From Myoxocephalus aenaeus (Eukaryota; Chordata; Actinopteri; Perciformes; Cottidae): a stretch of 64,000 nucleotides of DNA. Each line of letters opens with the position of its first letter. Position 1 is the stretch's first letter. Position numbers and translations under genes: made by a program. Below are positions 12,201-27,700 of this stretch, one piece after another. The notes beneath the pieces were generated by a model. It was not told the origin of the DNA and did no database searches. It saw only the letters and a list, made by a program, of their open reading frames with translations. The stretch lies in assembly GCA_038501785.1 (NCBI GenBank), contig JBAMJR010000086.1, forward strand, positions 659,001 through 723,000. Reading direction: 5' to 3'.

Positions 12201-15200
12201 TTCATGTTCTGAAACACCTTTAATGCTTTTAATACAGTATCCTGTTGAGTTACAAAACTCCTTAAAAAAACCTTAAAACACCCAATTTAATGACATATGC
12301 CTAAATCATCGAGGAAGGTGAATGAAAATGATGACATAAAGGATGACCGGGCGGCGACTCACGCTGGAGGGAGCAGGAAGTGGCGAGGTGTCAGCAGTTA
12401 CCAGGTTGAGGATGAGCTCCATGGCGGGGAGACGCATGCGGGAGGTTTTCGCTCGGTCTGCCTATCTGTTGGCGTGTCCCTGGGGAGACGAGCACAGCCA
12501 GGGGGAGAGGGGGAGAGCGCGGCCCCGGGAGGAAACGCATCCCTCAGGACGCTTCACCCAAACAAAGTCCACTTGACTCGGAGTCCGCCGGACAGCGACT
12601 CCGCTTGACTGCAAAGACGTAGTAGAGACTCTCAGGAACTACCGGTGGCCCGGTTGAATATCCCAGAATCCGTAGAGCGTTCGGTTTCCTGCGGCGATGA
12701 AGCGTGACCACTGCTGGCTGCAGAGCCTTGGGGAGTGTTGCGCCGCTGCTCCTCAAAGCCCACGGCCGCGCTTCAGTGCCAACGACGCGCCTCGGCCGGA
12801 GAGCCTATGGAGCGCACACATGCGCGCGCTTCGCTAAGCGCGACTCCCACAGACAGCGGGCATTCGTGGGGGGAGAACAAGGACTCCTCGGGAGCGAAAG
12901 GGTCCCGTCTGAGGCGGGTTTGGGGTGTCAGAGCCGAGGCGGTTAATCGGATGAAGACTCTCGGGGGGGGCTGGACGGCGGCGGGGTTAAAAGAAGAGTT
13001 TACTGTGAAGTTAAGTGTTCAAAGAGTCCGCCGGGGGATAATAATCCTCAGAGGCAGAGCCCCAGAGGACGGATGTGAGGGAAGCGAGGGAGCAGACAGG
13101 AAGAAAAAAAGTTTTAAAAAAAGGAGCCCACCAGGAGCTGTCACTGAGAGGGAGCGAAGGAAAGAGGGGTTGTGAGAAAGCTTTGTGAAGGAAGAGAGGA
13201 GGGGAGCTGGGGGCTTTTCTTCTGTCTGAGTTTCTAGGCCAGCTCCGCTCCAAAACGGTGGCTAGTTCAGGCAGAGAGCGAGAAAAAAATGTGTCCGCTC
13301 CCGCCTTTCAATTATCTCACAGTTTGATTGTCGCAGCCAATCAGCTTCCTGAGTGATCGCGTTAATGAAGCGCTTTCCGCTTTGCCCGAACAAAACGAGT
13401 GTAAGACCGGTAAAAACTAACTTGCAACCAAGGAGGAAAAAGAAGAAGAAAAAACAAGATTACACAGAGCACACGGATCATATGATGATTACTAAGCTGC
13501 TATTCCAAAGCTGTGCATATATGTGTGCGCATGACTTTAGCTTAAGATTGCGTCACTGCGTTACTTATCCACCGACGAGAAATGTCCAACACTGGTGATG
13601 TTCATGCAACGGCACGGCGATCATTTGTACTAGAATTCTTAAGCTTAATCCTGTTTACGGTTCATTAGCACCATTTAATGCAGGGAAATGGTCACAACTG
13701 CATTTGTACAGCTAATAAAATGTCCACTGGGTAAAGTCACCGTCACTGCATGAAAACACATGCAAATTCATTTAAAAATACTCCAACAAACACTGTTCAT
13801 AGGAGCTTTTGGCGCTTTTGTGCTCGGCGATGAAATCGTGGTGTTTGAGAGCCATTACTTCCAAAAGTGTACAAACCAATTAGGGAGAAAGAGCAAAGCA
13901 GGGAGCGTGGGGGGTAAGGCAGGAGAAAGGCTACTAAAGACTTTTGTCAGCCGACGGGAGGGAGGGGGGGCGAGCATGAATACAGGCCTTAATGAGAGAG
14001 CGGGAGGAGGGAGGGGACCGGGAAAGAGAAGGTTAGGATTTGGGGGGAAAGACTGCTTCTGTAAAAAAAAAGGAAAAACCCAATTTGCTCGAGTGGGAAT
14101 GCAAGTGTGTGACACGGAGGTTTGACCCCGGTACTAAATCGATGTGACACATGGAGGCAGTCATGCAGCCATTTAAAGTCTGAGCCTAAAGCCTTAACAT
14201 TGCAAAAGAAAGCGAAAGCGGAATATCATGTAAACTGTTTGCTGGAAAACATCGTAAAATCAAGAGCAATCAACTGCGTAGACAGGAAGTCACTGTCACC
14301 GACACTGACTATTTTAAGGGTTTAACGGTTTATTAAACGTAACTAACAACTATTTAAAAATGTCTGTATGACTTTGTTTAATTCATATGTGCATACAAGG
14401 AGAAATGTGTGTATTTTGGGAGAAATATCACCAGCTTTATTTGGTAATTTAGTTTAGTTGATCGTTATATGTGTAATTTAAAGTTTTTCCAGTTTACTGA
14501 ACAGAAGTGTTGAGTCTTATTTGTTGAAAATACCTAATTAGTCAGTTGACCTAGAAAGCTAGTTCATTTAGCTCGTTACATCCAGCAGTTAAGAGTACAT
14601 ATTTAATAACAACTAATTACTGCGTAAGAACAAGTTTGTGTTTATGAAGTAAACAGGTTTGAACTGAAGAACAGCTGCTGAGATTTGTTCCTGGACTGGA
14701 ACCATAAATAAATGTTCAGCATCCGGCAACTAATAAAAGTTCAAATCCTCATCAGGTATTTTTTTCTTACAGATGGCTTGACGGTCAATCATTAGTCATC
14801 AGAGTTTTCAAGTTCCTTTCAGACACGAAAGCATTACAATCATTCTTTTCCCCTCTGGAGGCCGAGTGGCCCCCAGCAGCTCCTGTCAGTGCAGGAATAC
14901 TCCGGCTTTCAGGGTGACTCAGGGCGTCTCCACGCACTCACTGGTAGCGTCTTAATAGCGTGCCTCACATAGCAGACTGCTTGTGCAATGACAGTCAGAG
15001 AGAAGAGGGGTGGGGGCACTCATGCCCTGACAAGTGACTGATGCTCAAGGGCGAAACAGAAAATGGAGTTTGTTTGCCTCTGGGGCTGTTTTACCTTATT
15101 AGTGCCACATTAGCTGGTCAGAAATTAGGGGACAGAAAGAACAGCTGTGACCTGGTGTCAATTGCATCGGCAGAAATGAATGTCTGCTGCACGTTAACTA

Positions 15201-18200
15201 AGACGGGAGTAGAATTATTGTAAACAAATATATAATATATGTGTGATTAGAATATATTATAATTACATTTTCAACTCAAATATGATTTCTTGGACACTGT
15301 GGTCCAATTTGTGGGGTTACATTTTGAGTAATTACGCATTTTATTGCAGACTGCCCAAAGACAGCACATGTCATTCGTTAGATTTCATGTTTTCTGTTCT
15401 ATTCTCCACTTAAAGGTTTAATGTGTAGGATTGGGAGGTTGCAGATCGGAACTAACTGAAACGCAGCGATTTTCAGGCGATTACACTCTAAAGGACACAT
15501 ACCTATTAATATTCCGCCAATAGATCCCCCTTAACAAGTGGCCTATATGAATTGAAAATAAAATGGTGGTAAGAATGAGATCAATAAAATTGTTATAGTA
15601 GGTTCAATATGGAGGATGATGATTTATGTTCGATTTATGTCCGTGTTTTTCTGATTGGTCGTATAGTTGGTCGTTATGCTGTTATGTATAATTTTTTATT
15701 TTATTTATTTGTTGTTTTTTGTTGTCTAGTAATGTGAGGTAATGTGTAACTTGTAAAAACTTAAAATAAAATGATTGAAAGAAAGATCCCCCTTCTTTCA
15801 AAATAGAGTTAAATGTAGACATTTTCTTCAGAGACGCATCTGGGATCGGATTTGCTTCCAAGTTCCAAGAACATGTGAATTAGAGTTGAATTGCAATTAA
15901 GTTCATTTCTAGAATGTACAATAGATGCATGTTCATGTATGAATGTGAGCGGATGCTCGTGCAAATGGGTTCAGTTAAAGAAAGCAGAAAACATGTGGCA
16001 TCTAATTGACTGGCTTTGAGACAGATGTGCCTTGCAGAACAAAACAATGGCCCATTTTGATGAATACGTCGCATTACAATATCTCTTTCTTTCTCACTCA
16101 CACGTTTTGCATTTTACGCATGTGTTGGAGGGGACACGACCTGCTGAGCTGCTGACGTATGCGGCCGATCCAGAGCTGGAATGCTTTTCTAGTTATACGA
16201 CACACCCGGCAGTGGGACTCCAGGCTACAACAGTATCATGTCATCTGCAGTTGAACGGGAACTCAGAACGTACTGTATGTGTCAATCATGCAAAAATGCA
16301 CCGGTAACCCAGTATCGCTTTTAAAGAATGTTATGGGGACACATCCAACTTTGAAGGCTAATGTCTGTTTAGCGGATGTAATTACATTTATTAAATCTAT
16401 CTCACTAACTTTATTTTTCTTTAAGACATAAATAAAGCATATAGGCTTGATCACATGAGAAAGAATGTACTCACTCTCTTCATAAATTGCAGTTCTACAG
16501 CCTTGTTAGACTGCATTTGAACATTTGGAACACATTAGGAATAAAACAATATAAATTATTATGCTATGATATAAACAAATAAAGAACCTAAGTAGACAGC
16601 AATTAGGCAGCTTCATCATGGTTGTGAAAAATTAAGATTGACAGACCGAAAGGTATGTGTTTCATATGTGGGCGTGGCTACGTGCAATACAAATACAAAA
16701 CACTGATATTATTGTTGACAATCAAGTGTTTTCGGGCAGACAGACGTTTTTTAATTAAGGCACAATAATGATATATTTTAGAGAATGCTTGGCAAGGATG
16801 CTAATATGGGCGATTTGTGGGTCATTTACTGCCATTTTTCCACAGCTACCAAAATGTAGCAACACAACAATAGCCGGCTTCGCCCCCAAATGCTCCACCC
16901 TGCTGATGTGACTGCTATGACTCTGTGCTGACACCCTTTTGTATCAAACTACTAGTAAAAATATATATTGTTTTTAATGGACAATGCAATGTGTCCTCAA
17001 CACAGAATACATAAAACTCGTTGTCATTCCGAGGACAGAGCCTGGTGCTGAACGGAGGCCAGGCGGGTCTACGCTGCCAAAAAGTTCTGGAAGAAACCAG
17101 AAGACAGAGGGAAGAGACCGGCTCTGATGGAACTGGACTGCTGATCGGAGAATATGTGAATTGAGAGAGTGGGAGTAAAACACAAAACTTTAATTCAATT
17201 ACAGAGCCATTGCCGTGGGACTATGTGACGAATATAAGGTTTTCTGAGGATTTATTTATTTATTTTTATCCACATTAATTATCGATCTATGGTTAGAAAT
17301 AACCAAGCCAATGCCGTAGTCCCCGCCTTGTGATCACAACTTGTAAAAGGGTCATTTTGTGCCATAGGTTTGGGGGTGTGAGAGGTTACATAAAGGCAGA
17401 AGAGCGAGAGCTTTGTCTGCACGGACTGGGGGTAATTCAAGCCTGAGAGAGGAGACAACCATGACTCGGGGCTCAGGCCCTGCAGAACAATAGCGTACCC
17501 ACAAAAAGAAGCCCCCCTGTCCGACAGAGCCATGCAGTCCTCCTTAGTCTAAGCTCCGGTATAATCAACGGCCCTATTAGCAGTTACATAAACCACTGGG
17601 CACTTTACACACAGGGGCCATTATGACTGGCGAGGTCAGAGAGCGTGAAACATCTTGGTAGCCAACTCCAATGCTGGCATGTACAAGAGCCAGGCAGGAA
17701 GGACAACACACAAACGTCAACAACAACAACAACAACAACAACAACAACCCAAATAATTAAGAGTGGCCTGGAGTGGGCACATGTAACGGTGAACAGTGTG
17801 TCAAATGTTTTCATTGGAACTACTTTCTACTAAAGAAAAAAAAACCTGCTGATCCGTGGTAAGCTCAGCTGGTTACAGGTCAGTTTGTACAGTATGAGGG
17901 TTTGTGAAAGTTCAGTATAATGTTTAAACCTCTGACGATGAACGAAGTGCATATGTGAAATAAATAGGCGGGCCTTTATATACATTAAGTTAATAAAGAG
18001 AGAGGAAGTCCCGCCCCTGCCGTCATCCAACATGGGAGCATATTTCAGAAAAAACATGTGCAGCAGTCAATGCCGGAAAAAAATATGAATTATTTAACTG
18101 GTTTGAATTGTGCCATAAATTACACATATGATGTTTATCAATATAGAAGATAATTTTGCAAGTCAAGAACGGCATAGGTTTCTCGCAATAACATTACGTT

Positions 18201-21200
18201 TTGTTTTAAACCGCCCAGTGGACAACGTCTCTCGTGTCGCACAATCTACGTCACCAACACGACCGTTACCTTGGTTTGCTAGCTTGCTAGCTGATTTAGC
18301 TATATCCCGCGTACAAACGTTCTCTTACCTGATGTGTTTTTTACGCAACTTTTCAAAAGTTTTACGACAAAAATTCAACTTTCTTAACGTGTACAATTAT
18401 CTTTTAATTTGACAAACCACAGATGTGTAATTCATGGCACAACTCAGCCTTTGACTACCGTACGATTTCTCCAAAATAAGGTCCCACGGTGGTCAACTAG
18501 AAAGGGGCGGGACTTTGCTTCTCTATATCAGCTTATTGCAGATATATACTGTACGTATTGGCCAATAAGTAAGGTTCGGGGTAATTTAGAGGTTATTTAT
18601 GTCCCTACTCAGTACACATCATGGTCACAGTTATTTAAATAAATAAAAAATTGTCCAGGTAGTAATTTGGCATTAGCCTTACAAAGCCAGTATTAGTTGG
18701 GTTATAACTTTCAATGTATATTTCTGTACCCGGTATATGTCTATGTATGAATTTGCAGGTGGTGGTGTGTCGCTATAGAGACAGTGTGGGGGTAAATAAG
18801 GTGAGACATAGTGCGTGTTTGTCCATTGGTGGTGGTTGGTATTTGTTGGAGCTGCTTCTGGTTATGCAACATGGAAACAGAAAAGGGCCACTGGCCCAAA
18901 ATGCGCAAGTTTGTCTGGCTGGATGCTGCACAACACCCAGAGTACCACGGGGCGGTATGCGGAACCAAACTCACTGCCAGCCTATTCATAAGCAGGAAGA
19001 TGAAGAATCTGGAACAAACAGTCCAAAGCTTTCTGGCCCTGAAAGATTATTTGGTCCGGCCCCCTTCGCAGTTTTCTTGTTTGCGTCGACCCGAACCACT
19101 CACTCAGTGCGGCCCCGCGGCGACCCCACTTTGGAGCACGCTTATTGGATGGTCGGGGCCCTGCGTACTGTTTTGGGAAGTTTGAGCAAAACTTCACTGT
19201 GTGAATTAGGCCACTAGGAAGCAGTAGATTTCATAACAGGGGGACAGATAATGAGGATTGTCGTTTCGCTAATAGGAAGTTCCCATCAGCGCTCGACAGC
19301 TATTACCTAATGAAAACGTCGCCCATTCAGATTATCTAACAACGCGATGGACTGTCTCGTGTACTGACATTAACTTTCCGAAACTGAGCTCGCAATGATC
19401 AGTCAGGATGAGAGTCGAGACCGGATCCAACTCTACTTTCTGTGACAGCAGAGTGATTTTCCCCATTCCCCTCCGTCGTCCACCATACTGGAGTCAGTTT
19501 CCTGTATCTGTTTCACCTGGGTTTCTCCACGCCTCGTTTAGGAGACTAGCGGCAGGTCCAGACACAGATTATGACCAATTCTTTTAAACGATGGACCCAT
19601 TTTTCACAAGCCACGTAGCTTCCAAACAGTTCAACGCTGAAATGGTGTTTTTCAAAACACACAAATCCCCAAAATTATGTTGTTCAGCAACACACTCTCT
19701 AGAGAAAAAAAAACATTATACAAATACAACCCAATTTGCTTTCATCCATCCGCACAACCTTCACAACATTTCCAAACGAGGTGGGGAGACGAACACGGCG
19801 TGACCACGCCCACTAAGGAGACAGGAAATGTATATAATGTCACGCCATCGCTAGAGCTTGTAATGCGTCATTTTTGTTACAGAGCATCTTCAGCCATACT
19901 GAACACAGAAGGTAAACAGATACTTACAGTCCAGAAGACCTCCCCCTGCACGAGGCTTTGTGTATTAATAGTCCCGAGATGAATCCGGATTATCATCCCA
20001 TTTATACAGAAACAGTGTTACACTAAATGAGTACCAAAAACAGCTACAGTCTAAATCCACCAGGGGGAGCTAGAGCACACAATATTCAACTGCTGTATGG
20101 TCAGTTTACTCTGTTACCGGACTCGTCTTTGACTGAACATTTCCCGACATGTTCCCTTGTCCATAACCCTGCTATTAATGCATTCTTTCCTTATCACATC
20201 ACTCCTCATGACTGGCATGCAGCTCTTCATGCAACACAACACACACCTGATGTGGCAGTAACATCGAGGCACACAGCTGTGCACTGAGATCAGGGAGGAC
20301 CCGGCAAGACTGAAGGGCGGGAAACGGTTTAGCCGTTCTGGTTGAACAGTATTTTAAAGACAGGAAGACTAGAGAAAGTCATGAAAAATGCATGTCTATG
20401 TCAGCATGCATAAAAGATACTTGTTGATGCTTTATTGTTTCAGATGGAACATTTTCAACCAGCTGCATTATTTGCCTAAACAAAAACAAACACACTGCCA
20501 ATGTTATCTCAGTGGCCTAGAGGTTATTTGTGAGCCTTTCTGATGGGATGCAACGAGTAATAAAAAAAAAAAGATCCTAGGATTCCTGCTGGCTGAAACA
20601 CCTGAGAATGAGGTGTTTATGGTTATTAGGGGAGACAAAACATGACGATATCTCTCTAGAGGTTGTGATCAGATTTGAATTGTGTGTGTGTGTGTGTGTG
20701 TGTGCTCTAAGTGGGTCAGTGGAGCAGAGCTGAGCTCAGAGATCTATGGCCTCATCCATAATTCATCAGAATCACACAAGCGATAGAGACCGAGCAGGGA
20801 GTGGCAGGGATGGGGAGCGTGCCCCGTCTGAGGCGGTCAGACTGTTTTCTCTGCTCTCCCTCAGAATTAGCAATTTCCCTTCGCAAACAATCCACTGACC
20901 TCTCCGAGCAGAGAGAAGAAAAGCCAGACATCTTTTTTTTCACGAAGGTGCACAGCGGCGCACTCTGACAACACGAGACCGAGGTTGCCTCGATCGTATA
21001 TATAGCGAGCGCTGACGATCGCAGAAATGAATCCAGCGGAGGAGGAAGAGACATGTGGGTCGAGGGTGAGCAGAAACATCCTTTAATGACCGACTGACCA
21101 AGTATGTAGCAATCCTGCAACGGCTGAGAAAACAGCATCGACTCACATGCATGCCCACACTAATGTCTTCTTTCTCACGCACACGCACACCCACACACAG

Positions 21201-21730
21201 ACACACAGACACACACACACACACACCAGCCCAAAGAGGAAGGACCAGCTGCAGGCCAAAAATAAATACACAAAGGATGACCGATAGTGACTCAGTGCTG
21301 ACATGCACACTTAAATGCGCATGACCTCATGCACACACAACACACTTTAAACATTCTCATTCAGGATGCAAGTGCATAAAGTTATTTACAAAAAAGAAAA
21401 GCCAATCAGCTGGTATTGTCCTCTAGAGAGGAACAGGTGAGACAAATATACTTCTCAAAGGGTGGAATATTAGTCCGTATGAAGGAAACCTCTGACTTCT
21501 TTTTTTCCAAAAATATATTAAAACATTTAAATGCCTGTGAACTTGACATGCACGAGTTCAGACATCCGTCTATTAATAAGCGGCCGAGCACTGCAGCCGA
21601 CTCCTTCCTCATTCAGACCCAGATTAGAAAAACCTAATAAAGCTGACAGAGGGAAGAGTGGGCTTCAAACGCACGGCTTCATCTCCTCTCCTTCCCCGCA
21701 ACTCTGTCCATCCTACTGATCAACGGCCGC

Positions 21731-21773
<43 letters not shown>

Positions 21774-21894
21774 TTCCTCCACCCCGTCTCTCTTTTGAGC
21801 CCTTCCTTTCACAACATCACACCCGCCTTAATCGTCTCACACTCAAATTATCTTGTTATGCATATACTGTGAAGCCTGTGATGTGTGTTAGTAC

Positions 21895-21935
<41 letters not shown>

Positions 21936-22277
21936 CCCACTGTAGTGAATGCTAATAGAAACCAGCACCGGATGAGGGCGTTGGCCTATATGTATAATCA
22001 CATATGAATATTCAACAGCCTAATTAAAGAGGCTGGGGCAAACGCTTCAAAGAGAGCACAAACAGTTGGGTGGAGAGTTCAAATGCACACAAAGACACGC
22101 GCACGAGATGCACACAGACACACACACACACACAATAGATGAGTGTTTGATTTGAGGCTACTCGCCAGGATTTTACATGATTACAACAAACCATTTAAAA
22201 TTGTATGTATTTACTTGTTTGATTCATTCTCTTTGAAGTGGAAGACGAGAGTCCCATCGAGGTTTGTCAACTGACGA

Positions 22278-22367
<90 letters not shown>

Positions 22368-24657
22368 CTCTTTACTGACATTTACTGACAACTCTCTTTG
22401 TAAATCATTCAGGGGACGTAATTTAAATGTGAAGAGGAACAGAAAACGGCGACGTGTCTTCAGCACCGAGATCTAAGCCGTAAGTAGGGCGCCGTTCCTA
22501 CGCGTCTCCTGTGACGAAAGAGAAAGCCCAAATACGTTAAGAACAAAACTCCATTTAGGACAAAGTCGGCACGTTTAAAGAATAGGCAGAGGAGGAGAAG
22601 GGACGCCTTCATCGTCGCCGCTCTTAAGAGGTTGTTTATTCCGGCAGACGGGCTGACGAGGTGGCTGCGAGATCAGACGGTGAACCTGTGGGCGCTCAGC
22701 CGGGTAACGCCGCCTCGGCCCTCTTTGAACATCACCCTGTTGCCATGGAGACGGGCAAGCGGCTCCCCCCGGTCGGAGCATTGGACACAGATATGAGAGA
22801 GAGAGAGAAATGGTCGCATCCAGTGAACATTAGTCCAGACTCATGTCAACCTCTAACAATCACTGGGCACATTGTCTAAAAGGTTCTTTTTTTTTTTTTA
22901 TACTTAGAACTTAACACCTTTGTTTCATAGATTATTTAAAAGAAGCTATGCAGAGGTTGCACCGCCTCAGGAAGGTTAATGGCTTCGGGGGTGACTAAGA
23001 ATGTTCTTGAAATGGTCTCCGAAAATCTGGTCTTTTAACGTGGACGTTTGGTTCGGACACTTGAATGTCAAATGTAAAGGGAAACTGTCAAGAACGGCGA
23101 ACACGCCCAGTAAGATAGAGAGAGCACAGATGGCAGCCGGGCGGCAGGCGTGGACCGAATACCTCAGAGACCGTAGCAAGTGACCCGTCCCCGTTCACTA
23201 TCGACGAGCCACCAAACATTTCTACAAGAAATGCAGTAAAATGATTAAATACACAGTTTATCTGACAGGGACTCCGCCTCACCTCGCTGACTTTGCACAT
23301 TTGTTTTGTGTTTTTTGTGTTCAAGCTCTCACGATGCTTATAGTAGTGACGGGTCTCGTTAGGATTTTATCGATACTGTTTATCGGTTCGGTTCCTTTTA
23401 TACTCTTAGAAAACTAAACTATAACTCTTATTTATTACTCGTATAGGTTCTTTTGGTTTAGATTGTGAGAAAAACATTTTTTATTCTTATATGTATAAAT
23501 AGTCTTTTTTGAGTAGCAATAAAAGTTCCAAAATCATAATTTCTGCAGATTGATGTTCTGCTTGAGGGCCAAATGTTGTGAGAGTTTTTCAGCATCTACT
23601 GCAGTAACATGTAGCCACACTTTGGATCTTTTTGTTTTCTCTGCCATGATGTGTGTCTCACGCTGCACTGTGTGTGTTTCAGAGGGAAGCACGACTCCGC
23701 CCCTCGTGCAAAGACAAAGAGACAGAGAGAGGAGGTTTGGTTCTGGTTATCTACCGATAGCAGAACCGTTAACTCCAGACCTTAGACACTCGGGTATTTT
23801 ACTAATTAGGAACCGGTTCCCGTTTAGAACCAAGTTTCGGGGGGGGGGGGGGGGGGGGGGGGCATCTCTAGTTTTAACGGCTTCCTCCTGTCGTCTCTAA
23901 GACAAACAGTGAACATTACAGTAAAGTCTAGAACCATTACAACTCCAATTGAGAGGGAATAATATTTCAGAAGTATAGTGTTTGATCTCTTCAGTAGAGT
24001 TTTGAGACTTGTTGAATCTATACCAAGGAGCTTTGAAGCTATCTGGTGCCTCATGTTGGTCTAATACCTGACTTAATGTGACACCCGTCTGAATTTATTG
24101 CCCCGGCCCGGTAGCTCCCATGAATTTTGATACATTTAAGTCTTAATTTGTTGTCCTTTGGTCTTTATTACTGGAGCAGTCATGCCATATATAATTCATT
24201 AGAGGGGAGCGGACCTTCAGACGGAGGGAGAAGAGATGGAAGCTGAGCTAACCTAGCTAGGAGCTAAGGCTACGGCGCCACCCAGTCTGCTGGCTAACTT
24301 CTGGCTGATGTCCGATCAGAAGAATATTTCAGGCTAACCGAGCAACGGGAAGATGGTGACTGCTGTGCTCACATCTTCACAGACACCTGGCTCCATCGGG
24401 GCATCCTGGATGAGCTGCAGAGCTTGGAGCTCAAACACATGTTAAAGTAGATGGTCAGTGTTTCCCTGCTGTCAAACATCTAACGTTGAGAGGTCGGCCA
24501 TATTGCTCAGATAATCATTTTGTTGCTGCATGTTTTCATTCTCCTTGAGGCACTACAGGAATGCGCTACTGTTTTTTTATCGTGTTTTTCTCGTGTAGCA
24601 AATGGGGCACAACTGCATTTTGTTGTGCAGTCCTGTGTTGCTCCTTGAATACTAACA

Positions 24658-24714
<57 letters not shown>

Positions 24715-27700
24715 CACGTAATGTAAGTAAGGAGAGAGCAGAGAACAGGGTGCAGGGCCAGAACAGGAGATCCATTGTGTTTAATTCACAGTCGATAATG
24801 GCGTAGAATACACACGGGAAAAAAAGGCAATATTTACACGTATGAAAGACGAACGAAAGACAGGAGTATTTTGTTTGTCTGAGATGAGTAATAGACGACT
24901 AATGAGAGAAGACAGGGAGGGGAAATGACCGAAGGGCAGATAAGACGGCGAGGACAGGAGACGGGGAACGATTACCCAGCGGAGACGGGACATTAACACA
25001 TTAGAAAATAATTTATACTTTGAAAGTGAGTACAATAACACACAGCCGAGGAAGTGCCAAACCCATTAGCGGCTTTAGCGACTTCCTCATCCGACCGGAA
25101 CACCGCAATAAGGTCTCATACTTTAATGTCAACAACCCCCGGACCACAGAGAGTCATGATGGTGCGCCGACGACTCACACACACACACCCACACCCACAC
25201 GAGGCGCCTGAAAAACAATCTGCCACGGGCCGGTTGTTGGCAAACACGACAGTGACATCACCTCCAGTGTGGACTAAGAGCACATGCTTCCTCATCCCCA
25301 TAGAAAGTCAATCGAAACTCAGTTGTTTGTTCACACACAGGTTTGACTGTGTGTGTCTGTGCGACGGTGTTTAATGTGACTAGAGGGCAATCTGCAGAGG
25401 CACTGCTTTGAACCAAAACTCTTTTTTTTGTTTGTTTTACATTCAAAGCTTCCATTCAGGTTTTCGAGTGAAGCTTTGAATATTATGACTTCATAACCCT
25501 AAAAAGAAATTGAACAAAGTGATTCATTGGATTAAATGAGTAAGTCTTTGAATATAACTATCCCGGCTGGCCTCTCTTTGTATAGAGAGGAGAGCCGGGA
25601 GAGCGAAACTTGTTTTGACCTCAGTGAAAATGTTGGTTTTGAAAAACTGAACACCAATAAATATGGATTGAATCCGTATGTTTCGTTAGATAAAAACCTG
25701 TTGCAGAGTTCAGACTTTTGGACATTACAACGCTTATTGAAAATATTAGGATCTCAAAGAGTCGGAAACGATCCCACAAATAGTACAACATTAATAATAT
25801 TAGCGTAGCCTAATCTTTATCTGCAAATACAGGGTTTCAGCAGTGACTGACGGTACGGATCTGCAGCCTCGGTTGTGCGTCAGCGAATGTGACCGACCGA
25901 TACTCCGTGAGGTCTTTTGCAGCTTTTTTTAATAACTCAATGTCGCCAACATAGTTTCAGGACGAGCTGCGTGTGTCCTGCTGCAAAGGGCACCGACGCT
26001 GTCATCAACACACAGCCCGTTGCCCCAGGGAGCCGAGAGACTGACGAGAGAGCAACGAGGAGGACGTTAAACCAACAGGGGACGGAACACGCCTCGGGGG
26101 AACCAGGTGATGTGCGGCGCCTCCCACCCACACTTCTTCCTCCTGGGATTACGAAAGAGGGGCGAATCCTTTAGAAATGTATTCTGCCAGATACAAATCC
26201 TATTAATGTCATCCATTAAGCGTCTTAAGGTGCAAAACAAACTCCTCACGCAAGAGATGGAAACCGGAAGTGATGGAACGTACATGCTTTGTATTAAGAC
26301 TTGAAATCCGGAGAGTAGGGTTTGAGGCCCTGTTCATGCAATTCATATATCTAATCCATCCAACAATGTATACATGCAATTATTGATACTATTCTTTTAT
26401 AATGTGCCTGAATTACAAATCATTGACCCACATTATAATTCATTCATTTGTCCAGATCTATTATTCAGTGTTCAGTGTGAACACAAACATAATCAACTAT
26501 AAATTTGCAAAAAACAAACAAACAAAAACACAATCAATGACCCTGACATAATAGATTTACCTTTGTATGATTTAATCTAGGTACATTACAGAAGTAATGT
26601 AATAAGGCACTTGATGATACAAATTGCCAGACCCTCTTCCATGTGATTCAGTATTTTTAACTAACTCGTTTCTATGATACGGCATATTATTAATTGCTGT
26701 TTTTGTAATGTCAATCAGTGTAGTTAGTTATTCATAAAGATATAACTAAATGAAGGAGGCTGAGAAAAAAAATGAATGTAAAATTGAATCGCCCTGCATA
26801 AGATATGAGGCTCAAAATAAGTAAAACATGTTATTTTTAAATGCAGGCATTGAATATCAAAACCACGCATTGCTGAGAACACGTTCTCGTTGCAGCCTGC
26901 ATCCGGCTGTGTGCATCGCCTGGATGTTGCTCCTCTGAATTGTTTAAATGTGAGGCATTTTGTTTTGAGATGGTTGGGAAACACTGCAGGAGGTAACCTC
27001 GACATGGAAACCAAAATATGGTGGCAGACGAAAGAAGACAAAGGAGAAGGCAGGTGGACATGTGGAGATGCGGCCTGGGGGGGAAAGACACAGGGTCGAT
27101 TCTACCCAAGGTCAGTGAGCCTTCGCAGACGAGCCCTGGAGGAGGTTGTTTTCTCCAAAAGAAAAAACAACAGCTTCAGTCTCACGCGCAAAATCAAATC
27201 TATGGTGCGAGAGGACTAGCCTCAAGGTTTAGCTTCTGTTCTCTCTCTGCAGCTCAAGTCCCACTAGAGCCTCCTCCTTGGTTCTCCTGTCTTCTTTTAA
27301 CCCGAACCCCTCGCAGCCCTTCACTTCTTCCATTCGTTGTTACTTCCCATCCCTCCGAGAAGAGAGAGGAAAACACCGGATTAGTCTCCGTCTCGTCTTC
27401 GTCGGTCTGGGATCCGGCCTTCCAGGTCTCTGCACGTGCATGTTGCTACTCAGAATCAGATCAGAATCAGCTTTAATGGCCATGTAAATTTGCACATACA
27501 TGGGATTTGACTCCGGTTTCACTTGCTCTTCGTACTTTTTTTTTTTTTTCACACACAATATACAAGATAAATATAAAAAATATATTAAAAGGACATTAAA
27601 GACAGTAGTAAAACAACAAAAAAGTGCAGATAGTGCAGATGAAGAGTCTGTTTAACTGTTCATCAGAGTGACGGCCAGTGGGAAGAACGTCCACACACAC

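Noticed and set aside
18714..19217. 167-codon plus-strand frame with an overlapping 124-codon frame
   Set aside because: There is no recognisable domain, overlapping frames exist on both strands, and no splice or promoter context supports it.
22224..22476. Poly(TH) and poly(CV) frames over CA arrays here and at 4112, 9147, 24661 and elsewhere
   Set aside because: They are translations of dinucleotide repeats.
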